Positions 8,920-17,374 of a stretch of 64,000 nucleotides of DNA are shown here, piece by piece. How positions within the stretch are numbered: position 1 is the stretch's first letter; each line of letters opens with the position of its first letter. Position numbers and translations under genes: made by a program. The notes beneath the pieces are model-generated. The model made no database searches. It worked only from the letters and a program-made list of their open reading frames with translations, and was not told the DNA's origin. The stretch covers positions 17,930 to 81,929 of the forward strand of contig DGEO01000013.1 of NCBI GenBank assembly GCA_002385985.1. Direction: 5' to 3'. The stretch is from Anaerolineaceae bacterium UBA3924. GTDB taxonomy: Bacteria > Chloroflexota > Anaerolineae > Anaerolineales > Anaerolineaceae.

Positions 8920-9061
8920 TGGTTTTTATCCTGGCTGATCATTATAGCATCAACCCTCCGGCTGGCATCTTGCACCTAACCACGGCCGGGGCGTCGGGCC
9001 TAGTGACTTTCATCGACAGAGAAGGTGACAGGTTCAAGGATGGCAGAAGAACCCGGACCTT

Positions 9062-9109
9062 TATAATGATAATGGTTTAATATCACCCCCATGTCAATAA
9101 CCATGACAT
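9062..9109 (+). promoter_or_regulatory. Possible -10 element and inverted repeat upstream of the aldehyde oxidoreductase gene
   Basis: In the 206-base gap between divergent genes (8920-9125), a TATAAT lies at 9062-9067 with no convincing -35 at normal spacing. A perfect inverted repeat, ATGTCA-N7-TGACAT, follows at 9091-9109, just before the CAGGAGA ribosome site. The repeat lies where an operator would block transcription or early elongation. Weak evidence; no regulator is encoded next to it. Confidence 0.35.
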
Positions 9110-9125
9110 TCCAGGAGATGGTGCC

Positions 9126-11288
9126 ATGCTAGAAGTTGATCTCGCCCAGATGCGGGAAGCTCATAAAACACTGGCAGAGTTCACATATGAACTTCACCCG
9201 GTGGTTCGCGGGTATGCCAATCGAACATTGTACATCAATCTATCCGACAATTCAATCCTCAGCAAGCCGGTCGATCAGAAGATGAAGGATACCTTCACCG
9301 GCGGGCGCGGCTTCGGCCTGTGGCTGCTTTGGAACGCGGTCAAGCCGACGACAAAGTGGAATGACCCGGAGAATGAGTTCATCGTCGCCGGCGGGCCGAT
9401 TGGAGGCATCACCGCCTACCCCGGTTCCGGGAAGTGCACGGTGCTGTCCATCTCCCCGCAGACAGGGACGGTAATCGACAGCAACAGCGGCGGCTACTTC
9501 GGTCCTTACCTGAAGTTCTCGGGCTGGGACGCGCTGGAGATCCAGGGCAAGGCTGAGTCCGATGTGATCATCTACATCGACGGCGACCAGGGCCGGGTGA
9601 CCATTGAAGAAGCCCCTCTCGAGCCGGTGGATAGCCACTTGATCAACCGCATCATGACGGAGATGTTCGGCGAGACGCCGAAGGAAATGCGCGGCATCTC
9701 GGTCATTTCCGCCGGGGCGGCGGCCGACCATGTGGCCATCTGCGGGGTCAACGTGAGCTACTACGATCCCAAGCGGGATGAGGTGCGCTACAAGCAGGCG
9801 GCGCGCGGCGGCTGCGGCCGGGTGCTGCGCGACAAGCGCATCAAGGCCATTGTGGTTAAGTTCACCGATATGGGCGGGGATAACAACGGCTGCGCGGACA
9901 TCGAACTGGTGCGCAAAGCCGGCCGCCGCATCAATAAGGAAATCGCCGAGTTCGACGCTTCCCAGAACGACATGCGCGGAACGGGCACGCCGTATCTGGT
10001 TGAAATCATGAACCGCTTCGACCTGCTGCCGGTCAAGAACTTCCGCTTCGGCGCTCACCAGGATGCCGAGAAGGTGGCCGGGCATGTGTGGAAACCCCGC
10101 TACGACCGCCGCGGGCCCGACGGCTGCTGGTACGGCTGCACCATGGCCTGCGCGCACGGCGTGCCGCACTTCCACCTGCGGACCGGGCCGTACAAGGGGA
10201 AGGCGGTCTTTGTTGACGGCCCCGAATACGAGACCCTGGGCGCGGTCAGCTCCAACCTGTGCATCTTCGACCCGGATGATGTGCTTGAGATCAACTTCTA
10301 CGCGGACACCTACGGGATTGACACCATCTCGCTGGGCAACTCGATCGCTTTCGCCATGGAGTGCTACGAGTACGGCATCCTCAACGAGGAGCGGACCGGC
10401 GGGTTGAAGCTGGAGTGGGGCAACGCGGACGCCGCGCTGGAGCTGATCCACCAGATGGCTCGCGGCGAGGGGTTCGGCGTGATCGTCGGCCAGGGCGTGC
10501 GCTACCAGAAGAACTACTACATCGAACACTTCGGCGCGGATCCGGCGCTGATGCAGGACATCGGCATGGAGATCAAGGGTCTGGAGATTTCCGAGTACAT
10601 TTCCAAGGAATCTCTGGCCCAGCAGGGCGGCTACGCGCTGGCCTCCAAAGGCCCACAGCATGACGAAGCCTGGCTGATCTTCATGGAGCTGGTTCACAAG
10701 CAGCTGCCCACCTTCGAGGCCAAAGCTGAGGCGCTGAACTACTTCCCGATCTTCCGCACCTGGTTCAGCCTGCATGGGCTGTGCAAGCTGCCCTGGAACG
10801 ACATCACCCCGGTCAGCAACAAGACCGCGGCGGAACCGGCCAAGGTGCCCGAGCATGTGGAAAATTACTGCTGGCTGCACGAGGGCGTCACCGGCCAGCC
10901 GATAACCCCCGATGGGATCATCGAGCAGTCCGAGCGGGTGTACCAGTTCCAGCGGCTGTTCAACCTGCGCATGGGTTTTGGTACCCGCAAGGACGATTAC
11001 CCACCGTATCGCGCGATGGGCCCGGTGACCGTGCTCGAGTATGAGTCCCGCCAGGAGCGCTACGATACCCAGCTCAAAGAGGAAGTGGGCATCGACCCGA
11101 CCGGAATGAGCACCGAGGAGAAGATCAAGGCGCTGCGCAAGTACCGCGAAGACCGCTACGAGCAGCTGGTGGACGCCGTGTACAAGCGCCGCGGCTGGAC
11201 AAAGAACGGCATTCCGACCCTGGAAACCGTGCAGCGGCTGGGCATCGACTTCCCCGAGGTTGTGGAACTGATCCAGCAGCACGCCTGA
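9126..11288 (+). CDS. Aldehyde:ferredoxin oxidoreductase family (tungsten pterin) protein
   Basis: 720 residues, longer than the archaeal enzymes (about 605). 'GGRGFGLWLLWNAV', 'GPIGGITAYPGSGKCTVLSISPQTG' and 'SNSGGYFGPYLKFSGWDAL' mark the N-terminal tungstopterin-binding domain. The 4Fe-4S ligands appear as Cys334, Cys338 and Cys342 (C-x3-C-x3-C, where classical AORs have C-x2-C-x3-C), with Cys553 ('HGLCKLPW') as the expected fourth ligand. It would oxidise aldehydes to acids with ferredoxin in the cytoplasm; the substrate is unknown. An AGGAGA site precedes the ATG. It stands alone, followed by a strong terminator, with no MoaD-like partner or ferredoxin gene adjacent. Confidence 0.9.
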   Translation: MLEVDLAQMREAHKTLAEFTYELHPVVRGYANRTLYINLSDNSILSKPVDQKMKDTFTGGRGFGLWLLWNAVKPTTKWNDPENEFIVAGGPIGGITAYPGSGKCTVLSISPQTGTVIDSNSGGYFGPYLKFSGWDALEIQGKAESDVIIYIDGDQGRVTIEEAPLEPVDSHLINRIMTEMFGETPKEMRGISVISAGAAADHVAICGVNVSYYDPKRDEVRYKQAARGGCGRVLRDKRIKAIVVKFTDMGGDNNGCADIELVRKAGRRINKEIAEFDASQNDMRGTGTPYLVEIMNRFDLLPVKNFRFGAHQDAEKVAGHVWKPRYDRRGPDGCWYGCTMACAHGVPHFHLRTGPYKGKAVFVDGPEYETLGAVSSNLCIFDPDDVLEINFYADTYGIDTISLGNSIAFAMECYEYGILNEERTGGLKLEWGNADAALELIHQMARGEGFGVIVGQGVRYQKNYYIEHFGADPALMQDIGMEIKGLEISEYISKESLAQQGGYALASKGPQHDEAWLIFMELVHKQLPTFEAKAEALNYFPIFRTWFSLHGLCKLPWNDITPVSNKTAAEPAKVPEHVENYCWLHEGVTGQPITPDGIIEQSERVYQFQRLFNLRMGFGTRKDDYPPYRAMGPVTVLEYESRQERYDTQLKEEVGIDPTGMSTEEKIKALRKYREDRYEQLVDAVYKRRGWTKNGIPTLETVQRLGIDFPEVVELIQQHA

Positions 11289-11304
11289 GTGATACGACCG
11301 TGAT

Positions 11305-11340
11305 AAGGCTCTCCCCGATCTCCCGGGGAGAGCCTTTATT
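11305..11340 (+). terminator. Intrinsic terminator after the aldehyde oxidoreductase gene
   Basis: A perfect 10-bp stem, GGCTCTCCCC at 11307-11316 with its complement at 11325-11334, has an 8-base loop and is flanked by AA/TT that extend the stem. It is followed by TTTATT. Confidence 0.85.
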
Positions 11341-11375
11341 AGCAGATTCAATGAAACCGCGCCCGGCGATTCAGG

Positions 11376-11381
11376 TATAAT
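11376..11381 (+). promoter_or_regulatory. Candidate -10 element for the glmS transcript
   Basis: TATAAT lies about 60 bases before the predicted ribozyme cleavage site, so a transcript starting near 11388 would carry the whole ribozyme. No good -35 hexamer is seen 16-18 bases upstream, so the assignment rests on the consensus -10 and its position. Confidence 0.45.
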
Positions 11382-11439
11382 GGCGGAAAGCTGTATACAG
11401 GAGGTGCTCAGGCCAATCAACCAATTCCGGGAAAGGAAA

Positions 11440-11592
11440 AGCGCATGGCCCTGGTGGACGGGGGTAAGAACCGCCAGGTTGACGAGGTTGAGGGTTCCCT
11501 GCCGCAAGGCAGGGCTAACCGGAGCAGGAAGAAATGGTTCCGGGAAAATCGAAAGGTCAGCGGAAGCCCTCCAGACGAGTTCTCATCGTCTG
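11440..11592 (+). ncRNA. glmS ribozyme (divergent, with insertion)
   Basis: Directly upstream of glmS. The cleavage-site motif A|GCGC falls at 11440/11441. A peripheral helix follows (CCTGGTGG pairing with CCGCCAGG), then the core sequence GTTGACGAGG at 11479-11488, which is a hallmark of the class. GAGGG (11490-11494) pairs with CCCTC (11567-11571), enclosing ATCGA and CAGCGGAAG segments that match the conserved AUCGA...GGCGGAUG region. CGC (11442-11444) can pair with GCG (11560-11562) as in helix P2.2, with A where the usual C is. About 50 bases holding two extra hairpins (one with a GCAA loop and a 7-bp stem) are inserted after GAGGGTT. A CAGACGA/TCGTCTG hairpin follows. It is expected to cleave its mRNA when glucosamine-6-phosphate binds. 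Confidence 0.82.
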
Positions 11593-11720
11593 CACCTTTT
11601 CCCCGATACATGTGAATCCGATCGACAACTCCCGAGTGGCCCTCCGGAGCGATCTGTATCTCTCCCTGCCTGCGCCCTGACGCGGGCTGTTGACTACACA
11701 AAGACCCTTGGAGGATCACA

Positions 11721-13562
11721 ATGTGCGGTATTGTTGGATATATTGGCGAGCAGAACGCAACTCCGATCATCCTGAACGGCCTGAAGCGGCTGGAATACCG
11801 GGGTTATGACTCTGCCGGCCTGGCGGTGCTGGAAAATGGCCACATTGAGGTGCGCCGGGATGCCGGGAAGCTGGAAAAGCTGTCCGCGCTGGTTCAGGCT
11901 AATCCGGTTTCCGGCAAGCTGGGGATCGGGCACACCCGGTGGGCCACGCACGGCGAGCCTTCCGCCCGGAACGCGCACCCGCATATGGGGCAGACCGGCG
12001 AGGTGGTCGTGGTGCACAACGGCATCGTCGAAAACTACCTTGAACTGCGCGAGGAACTAACCGCGGAAGGCGTTCCGTTCACCTCCGATACGGACACGGA
12101 GTGCATCGTTCACCTGATCGAAGGCTTCCTCTCGGTGGAAGGCGGCCTGGTGGAGGCGGTCCGCCGGAGCCTGCAGCGCCTGCAGGGCGCTCACGGGGTG
12201 GTGGTGTTCTCCTCACGGGAGCCGGACAAAATCGTCGCCGCCCGCATCGGTAACGCCGGCGGCGTGGTCGTCGGGCTGGGCCAGGGCGAGAACTACGTCG
12301 CCTCGGACATACCCGCCATTTTGGAGCACACCCGCCAGATGGTGTTCCTCGAATCCCAGCAGATGGCCGTCGTCACCCGCGCGGACGTTCAGGTCATGAC
12401 CCTGGACGGCCAGCCGGTGGAGGTGAAGGTCAACACCATCAACTGGGACCCGATTTCGGCGGAGAAGGGTGAATACCGCCACTTCATGCAGAAGGAAATT
12501 CATGAGCAGGTGCGCTCGCTGACCGACACGCTGGCCGGCCGCGTGGATTTTGATAACGGGCGAATCACGCTGGCTCAGCTCAACGTGGATGCGGAGAACG
12601 CCCGGCGCATCAAGAAGATCTTTATCACCGCCTGCGGGACGGCGGCCTACGCCGGGCAGGTGGGAAAGGTGCTGATCGAGGACATCGCCCGCATCCCGGT
12701 GGAGGTGGACATCGCCTCCGAGTTCCGCTACCGGGACCCGATCGTGGACGAAGACACGGTGGTGCTGGCCATCAGCCAGTCTGGTGAGACGGCGGATACG
12801 CTGGCGGCGATGGAAGAAGGCCGCCGTAAGGGAGCGACGCTGTGGTCCATCGTGAATGCCATCGGCTCGCAGGCCATGCGCCTGGCGGACGGATACATCT
12901 CCATGCAGACCGGGCCGGAAATCGGTGTGGCCTCGACCAAAGCCTTCACCGCGCCGCTGGTGGACCTGTACATGCTGGCCGTGTACCTGGCCGATCTACG
13001 CGGGGTGATCGATGAAAACCGCCGCTATGAGCTGGTCCAGGATCTGCGGCTGGTGCCAGCGCTGGTGGGAAAAGCGCTGGAGAAGGAGCCGGAGGTGCTG
13101 CAGGTGGCGCGGGAGATGAAATACATCCGCAACGCGCTGTACCTGGGCCGCGGGATCAACATGCCCATCGCTTACGAGGGCGCGCTCAAGCTCAAGGAGA
13201 TTTCGTATATCCACGCGGAAGCCTACCCGGCCGGGGAGATGAAGCACGGACCGATCGCGCTGGTCGACCGGGACATGCCGGTGATTGCCCTGGCGCTGAA
13301 GGATCCCTGGTATGAGAAGATGATCAGCCAGATCGAGCAAGCCAAGGCCCGCGGCGGAGCGGTGGTCGCGGTGGCGACCGAAGGCGACGAGCGGGTGGCC
13401 GGCCTGGCGGATGAGGTCTTCTGGGTACCGGAAACGCCCTGGCGGCTCAGCCCGGTGGTCAGTGTGATTCCGCTGCAGCTGTTCGCCTACCACATCGCTT
13501 CGCTCAAGGGGTTGGACGTGGACCAGCCGCGCAACCTGGCAAAGAGTGTCACGGTGGAATAG
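11721..13562 (+). CDS. glmS: Glutamine--fructose-6-phosphate aminotransferase (isomerizing)
   Basis: 613 residues, the usual size. The N-terminal 'MCGIVGYIG' exposes Cys2 as the glutaminase nucleophile; 'LEYRGYDSAG', 'IGHTRWATHG' and 'VVHNGIVENY' complete the class II amidotransferase domain (1 to about 240). Two SIS domains follow, with 'SQSGETADTLAA', 'VASTKAFTAP' and a C-terminal 'PRNLAKSVTVE' typical of GlmS. It makes glucosamine-6-phosphate for peptidoglycan and other amino-sugar polymers. The TTGGAGGATC ribosome site precedes the ATG. A candidate glmS ribozyme in the leader should give feedback control by the product. Confidence 0.97.
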   Translation: MCGIVGYIGEQNATPIILNGLKRLEYRGYDSAGLAVLENGHIEVRRDAGKLEKLSALVQANPVSGKLGIGHTRWATHGEPSARNAHPHMGQTGEVVVVHNGIVENYLELREELTAEGVPFTSDTDTECIVHLIEGFLSVEGGLVEAVRRSLQRLQGAHGVVVFSSREPDKIVAARIGNAGGVVVGLGQGENYVASDIPAILEHTRQMVFLESQQMAVVTRADVQVMTLDGQPVEVKVNTINWDPISAEKGEYRHFMQKEIHEQVRSLTDTLAGRVDFDNGRITLAQLNVDAENARRIKKIFITACGTAAYAGQVGKVLIEDIARIPVEVDIASEFRYRDPIVDEDTVVLAISQSGETADTLAAMEEGRRKGATLWSIVNAIGSQAMRLADGYISMQTGPEIGVASTKAFTAPLVDLYMLAVYLADLRGVIDENRRYELVQDLRLVPALVGKALEKEPEVLQVAREMKYIRNALYLGRGINMPIAYEGALKLKEISYIHAEAYPAGEMKHGPIALVDRDMPVIALALKDPWYEKMISQIEQAKARGGAVVAVATEGDERVAGLADEVFWVPETPWRLSPVVSVIPLQLFAYHIASLKGLDVDQPRNLAKSVTVE

Positions 13563-13585
13563 GGCAGCGCAGCTTCAATAAGCAA

Positions 13586-13625
13586 TTCGGAAACGGCGGT
13601 GATAAGCCGCCGTTTCCTGCTTTAC
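13586..13625 (+). terminator. Intrinsic terminator of glmS
   Basis: An 11-bp perfect stem (GGAAACGGCGG at 13589-13599 with 13607-13617) around a 7-base loop starts 27 bases after the stop codon. The T-run after it is poor (TGCTTTAC), so efficiency is uncertain. Confidence 0.65.
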
Positions 13626-13773
13626 GGGAAACGCTTGTTTGCAGAGGTGCCTGGTTCAACTGAGAACCTTCATTGTCTCTCATTTTCAATTATGGTGTCC
13701 GATTCTTCGTCCGGACGGGGTTAATCTCATAGAACGGCGGCCTGACCCTGAGATTTTATGGTCGGTTAAATGT

Positions 13774-14337
13774 ATGATTGAGTCGATGAAGCATTTGAAG
13801 ACACATCTGTCTGATAATTCCCACACAGAATCCGACGCTCAGGGTTTTGAAGCGCTGTTTCTGGAGCACTGGGAGTCTGTGGTCCGCGTCCTGCGGCGGC
13901 TGGTCAGCGATCCGGCGGAAGCGGAGGATCTGGCACTGGAAGCATTCATGCGCCTGTACCGCCTGCGCCAGAAGCGGGCCGAGATCCAGAACACCGGCGG
14001 GTGGCTGTACCGGGTGGCGACCCATCTTGGCCTGAACGCCATACGGGACGGGAAGCGCCGGGAGCACTATGAGCTGACCGCCGGGCGCTTTGCTCTGGAT
14101 GACCCGGACCAGCCCGGTGAAATTCAAGCCCGGGAGGAGGAGCGCCAGCAGGTGAGATATGTGCTCTCGCAGATGGACGAACGGCAGGCACAGCTGCTCA
14201 TCCTGCGCTACTCCGGTCTTTCGTACAGGGAGATCGCCAGCGCGCTGCAGGTGGCGCCGGCCTCGATCGGTCCCCTGCTGGTCCGAGCCGAGCGAGCGTT
14301 TGAGAAACAGTATCGTTCCCTGGTGCAAGAGGTATGA
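13774..14337 (+). CDS. ECF-type RNA polymerase sigma factor
   Basis: 187 residues from the ATG at 13774. In-frame codons extend upstream to 13639 but look noncoding, and a second ATG at 13786 is equally possible; no strong ribosome site decides. Region 2 is 'LFLEHWESVVRVLRRLVSDPAEAEDLALEAFMRLY...NTGGWLYRVATHLGLNAIR'. Region 4 is 'LSQMDERQAQLLILRYSGLSYREIASALQVAPASIGPLLVRAERAF'. It directs RNA polymerase to a small regulon. Its stop overlaps the anti-sigma start (ATGA), the usual pairing. The next two genes encode an ABC exporter that may belong to its regulon. Confidence 0.9.
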   Translation: MIESMKHLKTHLSDNSHTESDAQGFEALFLEHWESVVRVLRRLVSDPAEAEDLALEAFMRLYRLRQKRAEIQNTGGWLYRVATHLGLNAIRDGKRREHYELTAGRFALDDPDQPGEIQAREEERQQVRYVLSQMDERQAQLLILRYSGLSYREIASALQVAPASIGPLLVRAERAFEKQYRSLVQEV

Positions 14338-15503
14338 TGAAATCACATTTGACTGAAGGAGAACTGCGGGCAGCGCTCGATGACGAACTGGATTCCGGGC
14401 AGCTGCACCATCTGGAGAGCTGCGAGGCCTGCCAGGCCCGCGTGCAGCGGCTGGATCTCGAGCGCCAGGAAACGGCTCGCCTGCTGGCCTTCCTCCAGCC
14501 GGCTGATGAGCGCGTGCCCACCGCACGGCAGGCCTGGGCGCGCTTCTCCCAGAAACTTGACCGACAAAAGGAGTCAACAATGAGTGGAAGGTGGTTCACA
14601 CGTCCTCTCTTCCGTTTTGGCGCAGCGGTCGTGCTGCTGCTGGTGTTGGTGCTGGCTTTCCCGGGAACCCGGGCGCTGGCCGGCGAACTGCTGAACCTGT
14701 TCCGGGTCCAGCAGGTGCGGGTGGTGTCGGTGGATTTCACCGGCCTGGAGCAGCTGACTGGCGACGGTTCGCTGGGTAACCAGTTCACTGATCTGATCTC
14801 CTCAGCCGTGGATGTCCGGCAGGAGCCGGGTGATCCGGCGGCGGCTGGCTCTGTAGCGGAGGCCAGCCAGATGGCGGGTTTCAACGTTCGCATACCCGAA
14901 GGCATGGAGCCCAGCCAGATTTATGTCACTGACGCGGCGGCCTTCTCGCTCACCATCGACCGCTCCAGGGCCCAGGCGCTGCTCAATGAAGCCGGGCGCA
15001 GTGATCTGGTCCTGCCTGAATCGGTGGACGGAGCTGAGGTTTCGGTCGAGGTACCGAAATCGGTCAGCGTCTCCTTTGGCACCTGCCCGAAACCGGGGAC
15101 AGAGGTGTCGGGAAATACCGAGCAGAGCACCACGCAGCGACGTTATCCCGACTGCCTGATCTTCGCCCAGATCCCCACGCCAAGCGTGAACGCGCCGGCT
15201 GACCTGGACATTGAAGCGCTGGCCCGCATCGGGCTTGAGTTCACCGGCATGAGCCCGGAGGAAGCGGCGGCTTTCACCGGCACGGTCGACTGGACGTCCA
15301 CGCTGCTGGTGCCCATTCCGCGGAGCGCCGCGATTCACGAGCAGGTCAGCGTGGATGGCGTGACCGGCACGTTAATCGAGCGCCGGTCGCAGGAAAACCC
15401 GCAGTTTGCGCTGCTGTGGGTCAAGGATGGGATCATCTACACCATCAGCGGGCTGGGTATGAACTCGCAGCAGGCCATCGACATGGCCAACGCGCTCCCG
15501 TAG
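14334..15503 (+). CDS. Membrane anti-sigma factor with zinc-finger-like N-terminus
   Basis: 389 residues. Residues 1-75 are cytoplasmic with an H-x3-C-x2-C motif ('HHLESCEAC', about 23-31) typical of zinc-binding anti-sigma domains. One membrane segment ('FGAAVVLLLVLVLAFPG') lies at about residues 95-112. The remaining 270 residues are outside and resemble the DUF4367-like domains that follow many anti-sigma factors, with 'AGFNVRIPEGM' and a C-terminal 'ALLWVKDGIIYTISGLGMNS'. It overlaps the sigma factor gene by 4 bases. It likely holds the sigma factor inactive until an envelope signal arrives; the signal is unknown. Confidence 0.82.
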   Translation: MMKSHLTEGELRAALDDELDSGQLHHLESCEACQARVQRLDLERQETARLLAFLQPADERVPTARQAWARFSQKLDRQKESTMSGRWFTRPLFRFGAAVVLLLVLVLAFPGTRALAGELLNLFRVQQVRVVSVDFTGLEQLTGDGSLGNQFTDLISSAVDVRQEPGDPAAAGSVAEASQMAGFNVRIPEGMEPSQIYVTDAAAFSLTIDRSRAQALLNEAGRSDLVLPESVDGAEVSVEVPKSVSVSFGTCPKPGTEVSGNTEQSTTQRRYPDCLIFAQIPTPSVNAPADLDIEALARIGLEFTGMSPEEAAAFTGTVDWTSTLLVPIPRSAAIHEQVSVDGVTGTLIERRSQENPQFALLWVKDGIIYTISGLGMNSQQAIDMANALP

Positions 15504-15510
15504 GTTGTGT

Positions 15511-16428
15511 ATGACTGTCACCGCAATTGATACCGATCAACTGAGAAAAGTGTACGGCGAGTTCGCCGCCGTGAAAGGCCTCACCCTGCAGGTTTCGCAG
15601 GGTGAGGTGTTCGGTTTTCTCGGCCCCAACGGGGCAGGGAAGACCACATTCATCAAAATGCTGCTGGGGCTGGTGAAGCCCACCTCCGGCCGTGGCTGGC
15701 TGCTCGGCGCGCCCCTCGGCGACCGGGCTGTTTTGGCCCGTGTCGGCTTCCTGCCGGAGCACTTCCGTTTTCAGGAGTGGCTGACCGCCGGGGAGTTCCT
15801 GCAGCTGCACGGCGAGCTGCTGGGATTGGAAGGCAAAGCGCTCAAGATGCGCATCGACGGGCTGCTGGACCGGGTCGGGCTGACTCCCTTCCGCAAGAAG
15901 CAGCTGCGCACCTTCTCTAAAGGCATGCTCCAGCGGGTAGGGCTGGCACAGGCGCTGCTGAACCATCCCGCGCTGGTGTTTCTGGATGAGCCCACCTCCG
16001 GGCTGGATCCGGTCGGGCGGCGGCTGGTGCGAGAAATCATTCAGGAACTGCGCGAAGAAGGCACCTGCGTGTTCCTCAACTCGCACCTGCTCAGCGAAAT
16101 TGAGATTACCTGCGATCGGGTGGCGTTTATCAAACACGGCGAGGTGGTTCGCGTGCTGTCTCTTGATTCGCTGGCGGATGCGCATGCTCAGGTCACCATC
16201 TGTGCTACCGGCCTGACGGAAGCGATCCTCTCCGATATGGCCAGGTGGGGCCGGGATATCCACGCCAATGGGCAGGAGGTGACTCTGTTCGTCGAGAAGG
16301 ACGACGCCATCCCGGAGATTACCCGCTATCTGGTGGAGCAGGGGGTGGATATTTACTCCATCTCCCGAAGCCGCCAGTCGCTGGAGGAGCTGTTCATCGA
16401 AACGGTCGGAAAGGACGGCGGGCTGTGA
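15511..16428 (+). CDS. ABC transporter ATP-binding protein
   Basis: 305 residues from ATG 15511 (a TTG two codons earlier is possible). Walker A 'GPNGAGKTT' at about 37-45, signature 'FSKGMLQRV' near 134 (a variant of LSGGQ), Walker B 'LVFLDEPTSGLDP' near 153-165 and the switch histidine in 'LNSHLLSE' are all present. A C-terminal domain of about 90 residues is typical of NatA/CcmA-like exporters. It pairs with the permease that overlaps its stop codon. It follows an ECF sigma/anti-sigma pair with only 7 bases between, so all four are probably one operon. Export of an unidentified compound is inferred. Confidence 0.93.
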   Translation: MTVTAIDTDQLRKVYGEFAAVKGLTLQVSQGEVFGFLGPNGAGKTTFIKMLLGLVKPTSGRGWLLGAPLGDRAVLARVGFLPEHFRFQEWLTAGEFLQLHGELLGLEGKALKMRIDGLLDRVGLTPFRKKQLRTFSKGMLQRVGLAQALLNHPALVFLDEPTSGLDPVGRRLVREIIQELREEGTCVFLNSHLLSEIEITCDRVAFIKHGEVVRVLSLDSLADAHAQVTICATGLTEAILSDMARWGRDIHANGQEVTLFVEKDDAIPEITRYLVEQGVDIYSISRSRQSLEELFIETVGKDGGL

Positions 16429-17279
16429 AAAAGATTTGGATTTTGGCGCGCATGACCTTTCGCGAAGCCATCCGCCGGAAAATCGTGCTGGCCGGACTGG
16501 TACTGGGCGTGCTGTTCCTGGCGGTGTATTCGATTGGCTTTCGCATGATCTATACCGAGATCAGCCTGGAGGCTGCCGCAGCCGGCGGATCAATCGCGTC
16601 TTTACTGGTGCTCAGAGAGATGTCCAACTTCCTGCTGCTGGCCGGGCTGTATGCGGCCACCTTCCTTTCGGTGGCCATGGGGGCGCTGCTGAGCGCGGAC
16701 ACCCTGGCCGGGGAGATCAACTCAGGCACCATCCAGACCATCGTCGCGAAACCGCTGCGCCGATCGGACGTGGTGCTGGGAAAATGGCTGGCCTTTGCGG
16801 GTCTGCTGGGGCTGTACCTGCTGCTGCTGGCCGGCGGGGTGGTGGCAAGTGTGTATTTCCAGTCGGGGTTTGTGGCGCAGAACCTGCTGCGCGGGCTGCT
16901 GCTGATCTATCTGGAAGCGCTGCTGATGATGACCTTCGCGCTGGCCTGCTCCAGCGCGATGACTGCACTGGCGACCGGCGGCACGGTCTTTGGGCTGTAC
17001 GGGCTGGCGTTTATCGGAGGGTGGATCGAGCAGATCGGCTCGATTTTCAACAATCAGACGGCCGTGCAGGTGGGAATCGCCACCAGCCTGCTGTTCCCCA
17101 CCGAAGCCATGTGGCGCAGGGCTACGTATGAGATGCAGTCGGCCGTATCGTCCGTTCTGCAGATGACTCCGTTTGTGACCCTCTCGGTTCCCAACATGGT
17201 CATGATCGCTTATGCAGTGCTGTACCTGCTGGCCGCACTGGCCCTTGCCATCCGGACCTTCCAAAACCGCGACCTGTAA
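16425..17279 (+). CDS. ABC-2 type transporter permease
   Basis: 284 residues with a GTG start overlapping the ATPase stop codon (GTGA). About six hydrophobic helices are seen: 'KIVLAGLVLGVLFLAVYSIG', 'FLLLAGLYAATFLSVAMGALL', 'WLAFAGLLGLYLLLLAGGVV' and three more toward the C-terminus. The 'INSGTIQTIVAKPLRRSDVVLGKWLA' loop is diagnostic of ABC-2 permeases, which have it between helices 2 and 3. It forms the membrane half of the exporter with the preceding ATPase. The substrate is unknown. Confidence 0.92.
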   Translation: MKKIWILARMTFREAIRRKIVLAGLVLGVLFLAVYSIGFRMIYTEISLEAAAAGGSIASLLVLREMSNFLLLAGLYAATFLSVAMGALLSADTLAGEINSGTIQTIVAKPLRRSDVVLGKWLAFAGLLGLYLLLLAGGVVASVYFQSGFVAQNLLRGLLLIYLEALLMMTFALACSSAMTALATGGTVFGLYGLAFIGGWIEQIGSIFNNQTAVQVGIATSLLFPTEAMWRRATYEMQSAVSSVLQMTPFVTLSVPNMVMIAYAVLYLLAALALAIRTFQNRDL

Positions 17280-17305
17280 CCGGCTCTGCTTCGCGTGATC
17301 GAAAA

Positions 17306-17340
17306 CTTACCGCCGTGTGGGTTACACGGCGGTATGTCTT
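17306..17340. terminator. Hairpin between convergent genes
   Basis: A perfect 11-bp stem (TACCGCCGTGT at 17308-17318 with 17324-17334) and a 5-base loop lie between the ends of the ABC permease gene and the leftward SIS gene. There is no real T-run on either side, so it may act weakly in both directions. Confidence 0.5.
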
Positions 17341-17374
17341 GATTCCTTCAAGGGGAGGATGGATCCTGTCGAGG

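Noticed and set aside
7693..8979. A 428-codon open frame antisense to the AAA+ ATPase gene
   Set aside because: Shadow of the conserved Walker and SRH regions on the other strand; no ribosome site or domain.
9252..11507. A 751-codon open frame antisense to the aldehyde oxidoreductase gene
   Set aside because: It is the mirror of a strongly conserved gene in GC-rich DNA; its product has no recognisable domain and it runs over the terminator.
11380..11775. A 131-codon open frame before glmS
   Set aside because: It covers the ribozyme and runs into glmS in another frame; the sequence is explained by RNA structure.
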